The notes beneath the pieces were generated by a model that worked only from the letters and a program-made list of their open reading frames with translations, did not search any database and was not told the DNA's origin. DNA of 64,000 nt from Suicoccus acidiformans (GTDB lineage: Bacteria > Bacillota > Bacilli > Lactobacillales > Aerococcaceae): positions 372,001-436,000 of the forward strand of contig NZ_CP023434.1 in NCBI RefSeq assembly GCF_003546865.1. Reading direction: 5' to 3'. This document shows positions 60,491 to 64,000 of the stretch, piece by piece. Every line of letters starts with the position of its first letter. The first letter of the stretch is position 1. The position numbers and the translations under genes are program-made.

Positions 60491-61525
60491 CTATTGTTTA
60501 GTTTCTAATGCTTTAATACGATTTTCTAGATTAGTCACTTTGCCACTTAATCCATTGTAATTAGACTCTAAATCACCAATGCGATGCATAACGTCGTTAG
60601 GCACTGACGAACTGATAGTATCTCCACTAATTGTCACATTCGAGCCAGCGACTAACTTATTTTGTTTGCCGTCCCAGCGAGTGCGGTCTGCTGCCGAAGT
60701 GTGAACTGCTGTGTTATTAACATGATTATTAAAGTTAGATTCTGTCGCTTGTTTTTCATTTGTTACATTATCTAGAGCTATGTCTGCTTTTGTTGGCCAT
60801 TTAGCACTTATTGCATTTCCAGTGATACTAATATTTGCCCCTGCCGTCAAAGCATTCTGCTTAGCATTCCAAGTATTTCGTTCTGCTTGAGTAATATGCC
60901 TAACCGCATCACTATTATGGCTGTCAAACTCTTGTTTAGTGGCTTGTTTAACATTATCTACATTCCCAAGTCCTACTTGCTTTTTAGTGACTTTATGAGG
61001 ATTATCAAAATTTGCCGTGTGCTCATTGACTTGTTTAATAATCTTGTAGACATCATTGTCATAAAACACCTGCATGTATTTCTTCACTTCGTTTTCAAAC
61101 CAATCAGCCACTCGTTGAAAACTATCAGAATAAACTTTCTTGATAGCTTTAACACCCTGATCAATTGCAGATAACCCTACCTCAAAACTGAACGACGCTA
61201 CGTCAGCGGATTGTGTTCCGTGATAAATATACACATAAGCGATGACTCGTTCAGTCTGACTAATCATCGATTGATCTAAATTAAATGCTGCTCCCCCGTT
61301 AAAAATACGAGCTTCGTGTTCTGACTTAGATTGTGACTTTCTCCAATACAGAAATACTTTAACTGTATATGTGTCATCAAGTAACATGTCAATGCCGTTT
61401 TCATCGATAAAGTATATTTCAAATTCATGGTTTCGAACATCTTGAGACCATAATTTGACCGGTAAATCTCGCGTGGCTCGTATTTCAGGTGTAATTTGTA
61501 AATTACCAATAATTGTCTTTTTCAC
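60491..61525 (-). CDS. BppU-family phage baseplate upper protein
   Basis: 344 residues. The first about 125 residues match the BppU N-terminal domain that clamps to the baseplate (RDLPVKLWSQDVRNHEFEIY). The middle holds two imperfect repeats built on GNVDNVKQAT, HITQAERNTWNAKQNALTAG and VTNEKQATESN, HTSAADRTRWDGKQNKLVAG, a common tail-fibre spacer. Ends in a trimeric coiled coil (RIGDLESN ... VTNLENRIKALETK). GTG start overlaps the upstream stop by 4 bp. Confidence 0.85.
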   Translation of the reverse strand: MKKTIIGNLQITPEIRATRDLPVKLWSQDVRNHEFEIYFIDENGIDMLLDDTYTVKVFLYWRKSQSKSEHEARIFNGGAAFNLDQSMISQTERVIAYVYIYHGTQSADVASFSFEVGLSAIDQGVKAIKKVYSDSFQRVADWFENEVKKYMQVFYDNDVYKIIKQVNEHTANFDNPHKVTKKQVGLGNVDNVKQATKQEFDSHNSDAVRHITQAERNTWNAKQNALTAGANISITGNAISAKWPTKADIALDNVTNEKQATESNFNNHVNNTAVHTSAADRTRWDGKQNKLVAGSNVTISGDTISSSVPNDVMHRIGDLESNYNGLSGKVTNLENRIKALETKQ

Positions 61526-63021
61526 TCAGCTGTCACCTCTTCCAATTCTTTTTGTAATTCTTTCGACTTCGTCTCCAATTCAGTGATTTCTTTATTGATA
61601 GTGCTAATACTTGTCTGCAAGTTACTAATTTGTGAATTCAGTTGTGTTCTGCGGATTTCTAAGCTTGATTTATTTATTCCTTCTGGATCAGCTAACTCAG
61701 CATTCACTCTTGCTAATTCACCTTGAGCTAAGTTCAGTTCATCTTGATATGCTTTTAACTCACCTTGTTTCGTCAGTAAGCTCAGTACAGTTAGGTTGAT
61801 TTCGTTCGTCAATCGTTGTTCTTCTTTGCGTTTTCGTTCAATTTCAGCAACGGCTGCTTCCATTGATTTCTGAGCTTCTTGTTGTTGCAATTGAAACGCT
61901 GATAATGTTTGTTGATCAGCACCAACGCTTAGTTCTAATGATTGGACATTTATGATATCTAACTCTAATTCAATGATTTGCAGTTCTTCCACGCCGCTAA
62001 GCGGTGGATTGATAATAGGATGTGTGTTCCCGACCTCAAATTTGTCATAGCGTTTATCGATTAAATTTAAATTCACTGCTGATACACGCCAATTTGCAAT
62101 AGCAACTCGTTGATTATCCATGTATTGCTGGCCACGTATTTTCAAAATATTCGCTGCGCTGATATCTGTCCAGTTAACAGTTCTTTGGATTACACCAAAT
62201 GTTTCAATAAGTTCTTTGTCTTCAAGATATTCAATGCCGTTATTAACTGATTTGATATCAATACGTTCTCGAATAACATATTGACCACTATCATCATCTC
62301 GAATCGTTGCATCTTCTTTATCCGCACCAATAGGTACAATTCGAGTAATCAATTCAGAAACGTCTACTTCGCGTTCTGCTTCTTTCAAGTTTTCCCCAAT
62401 TTTTATTGGGGTGTTTGATTTGTGGCCAACCTCTTTCAGATAATCTAAATAAAGCCCATCTGGTTCATGTCTAAGTTGCAAGTATCCGCCAAATCGCCCG
62501 ATGAAGAACTCTCGTAAAGTTTCCCAAGTCGTTTCGTATCCGATGTAGCGAGTTGGAATATCTGAACCACTATCAACGGTAACTCGCCCAATCTTAAATC
62601 GTTTATGTGGTTCGACCACACTATTATGTCTTTGTATCACACGTTCAAAATAATCCCTCATGCCTCTGTTTGGCACACGAGCAAACATTTGATTGGAGTC
62701 GTTTAAATAAGCTAAAAAGTCCTCCGCAAGAAAATTTTGTGCAAACAAACCACTTGCATCCATTGATCCCACCGGTTTATAAATCCTTCCAAAAAACTCT
62801 TGATTATTATCAAGCGTATTAACGACCTTGACTAATCCCTTCAGAAGCCTCACTTTCTGATAGGTGACATTGTCTACACTAATCGTAAACTCGAATGTAC
62901 TAACTGTATTCAGTGCTTTCTTGATACGTCCCGACAGTAGTTTCTCACCAAACGTATTTGGCTCATGAATCACGACTGGCTCTTGGTCATAAATATCATC
63001 GTAATAAAAAACGCGATACAT
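61522..63021 (-). CDS. Phage tail-associated protein (prophage_tail family, Tal-like)
   Basis: 499 residues. The first about 370 form the gp27-like hub (FYYDDIYDQEPVVIHEPNTF, TVSTFEFTISVDN, NLKEAEREVDVSELITRIVP) of siphovirus tail tips. The last about 120 are long coiled coil (NSQISNLQTSISTINKEITE). No lysozyme or peptidase domain is visible at the C terminus, so this is the short structural form. Start overlaps Dit by one base. Confidence 0.85.
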   Translation of the reverse strand: MYRVFYYDDIYDQEPVVIHEPNTFGEKLLSGRIKKALNTVSTFEFTISVDNVTYQKVRLLKGLVKVVNTLDNNQEFFGRIYKPVGSMDASGLFAQNFLAEDFLAYLNDSNQMFARVPNRGMRDYFERVIQRHNSVVEPHKRFKIGRVTVDSGSDIPTRYIGYETTWETLREFFIGRFGGYLQLRHEPDGLYLDYLKEVGHKSNTPIKIGENLKEAEREVDVSELITRIVPIGADKEDATIRDDDSGQYVIRERIDIKSVNNGIEYLEDKELIETFGVIQRTVNWTDISAANILKIRGQQYMDNQRVAIANWRVSAVNLNLIDKRYDKFEVGNTHPIINPPLSGVEELQIIELELDIINVQSLELSVGADQQTLSAFQLQQQEAQKSMEAAVAEIERKRKEEQRLTNEINLTVLSLLTKQGELKAYQDELNLAQGELARVNAELADPEGINKSSLEIRRTQLNSQISNLQTSISTINKEITELETKSKELQKELEEVTAE

Positions 63022-63737
63022 TATCCCATCACCTCATGTCTAAAGTGGAAGGATATGATCCCGTTTCCTTGAATTGTTAAATTGTTCATTCCCGGTTTTA
63101 ATCGTAACAATAAGTTATCTGTTGTTCCGGATTTATAGTCATGCACTTCACCGTCAATAGTCACTTTCATGCTTGAGGTAGTAATTACTTGCGGTGATAC
63201 TGATACGCTACCAGTGTTGTACAGCATAATATTCTTTTTGCCCGTTACCTCATATTTCGTAAAGTTGGCGACATCTCGCTCGAAATTAAACGCATCCCAT
63301 ACATCATCAAACCACTGGTTCTCTGTGAACATAAACGGATAAACATTGAAGATAATAGTAGCAATCAGACTGCTTGTTTCATGAGCATCTTCAACTTCCA
63401 CTGATTGACATTTACCTAGCCAATAATAGCCATAGTCATGCGTATCTCTCAATATTGAGCGGTCATGCATCATTAGCTTACGCTTAATGTCTTGCTCTAG
63501 CCACTTCCGCTTGTCATAACCATAATTAAACGCTTGAAACGTATAAGTAATTTCACGATTTGTAAAAATGCGTTCGCCTAGCAACATTGAAAAATCGAGG
63601 ACTCCTTGCATATAAGGTATGTCCTCGATAATACTTTTTTCTTCAGGTGTCGGCGCTTCACGTTGAATTAGATATAAATTTTCATTCTTCGAATTAAAGT
63701 TATTAAACTCAATCAATTCATGTATTTCTAAACTCAT
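63021..63737 (-). CDS. Phage distal tail protein (Dit)
   Basis: 238 residues of the siphovirus Dit family that links tail tube and baseplate: MLLGERIFTNREITYTFQAF, KLMMHDRSILRDTHDYGYYW and the C-terminal galectin-like strand KPGMNNLTIQGNGIISFHFR. Overlaps the tape-measure stop by 4 bp, as in most siphovirus operons. Confidence 0.85.
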   Translation of the reverse strand: MSLEIHELIEFNNFNSKNENLYLIQREAPTPEEKSIIEDIPYMQGVLDFSMLLGERIFTNREITYTFQAFNYGYDKRKWLEQDIKRKLMMHDRSILRDTHDYGYYWLGKCQSVEVEDAHETSSLIATIIFNVYPFMFTENQWFDDVWDAFNFERDVANFTKYEVTGKKNIMLYNTGSVSVSPQVITTSSMKVTIDGEVHDYKSGTTDNLLLRLKPGMNNLTIQGNGIISFHFRHEVMG

Positions 63738-64000
63738 GTTAAGCTATGTCGCCCCCTTGTCGTTACTGATTGCCCTAATTGACGGTTCATGGCTGGTTCA
63801 ATCTTCCCAACTAATGTTCCATCATCTAAAACAATGGTGTTCCCTTCTTTAATAGCACTAATAACTTGATCCAATTTACCTTCAATCCGATCATTTGACC
63901 TAAATGTGTAATCTGCATACTGGCTAGAACTTACATTCGGAGAACCTAATGATACAGCTTGATGTACTCTATCCCTCATAGAAGCCAATTTCTTATCAAA
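63734..64000 (-). CDS. Phage tape measure protein, C-terminal end (runs off window)
   Basis: The frame is open to the right edge, with at least 88 codons. Position directly before Dit and the C-terminal text (TIVLDDGTLVGKIEPAMNRQLG) are typical for the end of a tape measure protein. The internal TTG at 63988 is not a real start. Confidence 0.75.
   Translation of the reverse strand, partial: FDKKLASMRDRVHQAVSLGSPNVSSSQYADYTFRSNDRIEGKLDQVISAIKEGNTIVLDDGTLVGKIEPAMNRQLGQSVTTRGRHSLT

Larger units (their letters stand above)
55505..64000 (-). mobile_element. Prophage, lysis and tail end (continues past window)
   Basis: All genes lie on the minus strand in the reverse of a siphovirus late operon: tape measure end, Dit, tail-associated protein, baseplate BppU, tail fibre, XhlA-like, holin, endolysin, then the attachment side. 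The lysis module adjoins the att end, so the integrase should be beyond the right edge. The inner boundary is set by the truncated ribokinase at about 55504; the core att sequence cannot be defined from one end. Confidence 0.9.

Overview
The window looks like the chromosome of a low-to-moderate-GC Gram-positive heterofermenter in the Lactobacillales. My best guess is an Aerococcaceae-like genus (Facklamia, Globicatella or Ruoffia type), but nothing here fixes the genus. The basis is strong AGGAGG ribosome sites, Firmicutes-type promoters, a full-length phosphoketolase beside transketolase, PTS systems, cre-like sites, and an IS21/IS30/group II intron load typical of the group.

Layout. (1) 1-8.1 kb: oligopeptide uptake (3' end of one oppA, oppBCDF, an M42 aminopeptidase, a second oppA). 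(2) 8.2-11.4 kb: a complete IS21-family element (istA/istB) inserted with a 5-bp duplication inside an Rpn-type PD-(D/E)XK nuclease gene, which can be rejoined exactly by removing it. (3) 11.7-18.5 kb: central carbon genes: an unusual pfkA lacking the allosteric arginines, transketolase, a SorC/CggR-type regulator and phosphoketolase. (4) 18.6-23.1 kb: a YfcC-type transporter and isoaspartyl dipeptidase, bracketed by four copies of a highly structured composite repeat (42-bp hairpin, constant 79-bp linker, then 29-30-bp palindromes every 42-43 bp). (5) 23.3-26.1 kb: PEP-dependent dihydroxyacetone kinase dhaKLM and an orphan MetQ-like binding protein. (6) 26.7-54.3 kb: a large, more AT-rich sugar-acid island with an ascorbate PTS module (ulaCAB, DeoR regulator, ulaG, ulaD), a beta-glucuronidase/uronate module (uxaC pseudogene, uxuB, uidA, LacI regulator, kdgK, kdgT, uxuA, kdgA), and a mannose-family PTS operon carrying two dehydrogenases, a second ulaD, ulaE, ulaF and rpiB. 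Remnants of two group II introns and two IS30 elements lie between the modules. (7) 55.4-64 kb: the lysis/tail end of a prophage that has cut off a ribokinase gene after about 24 codons; the prophage runs off the right edge.

How the genes fit together. Ascorbate enters as ascorbate-6-phosphate, is opened by UlaG and decarboxylated by UlaD to L-xylulose-5-P. The epimerases needed next (UlaE, UlaF) exist only in the second PTS operon 20 kb away. That operon appears to feed another hexonate into the same intermediate: PTS uptake, a D-2-hydroxyacid dehydrogenase, a 6-phosphogluconate-dehydrogenase-like enzyme whose usual Glu190 is Tyr, then UlaD, UlaE and UlaF. All routes end at D-xylulose-5-P, the substrate of the phosphoketolase at 16 kb. 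This keto-hexonate route is the most interesting candidate for an undescribed pathway. The glucuronate route is broken at uxaC although every later step is intact.
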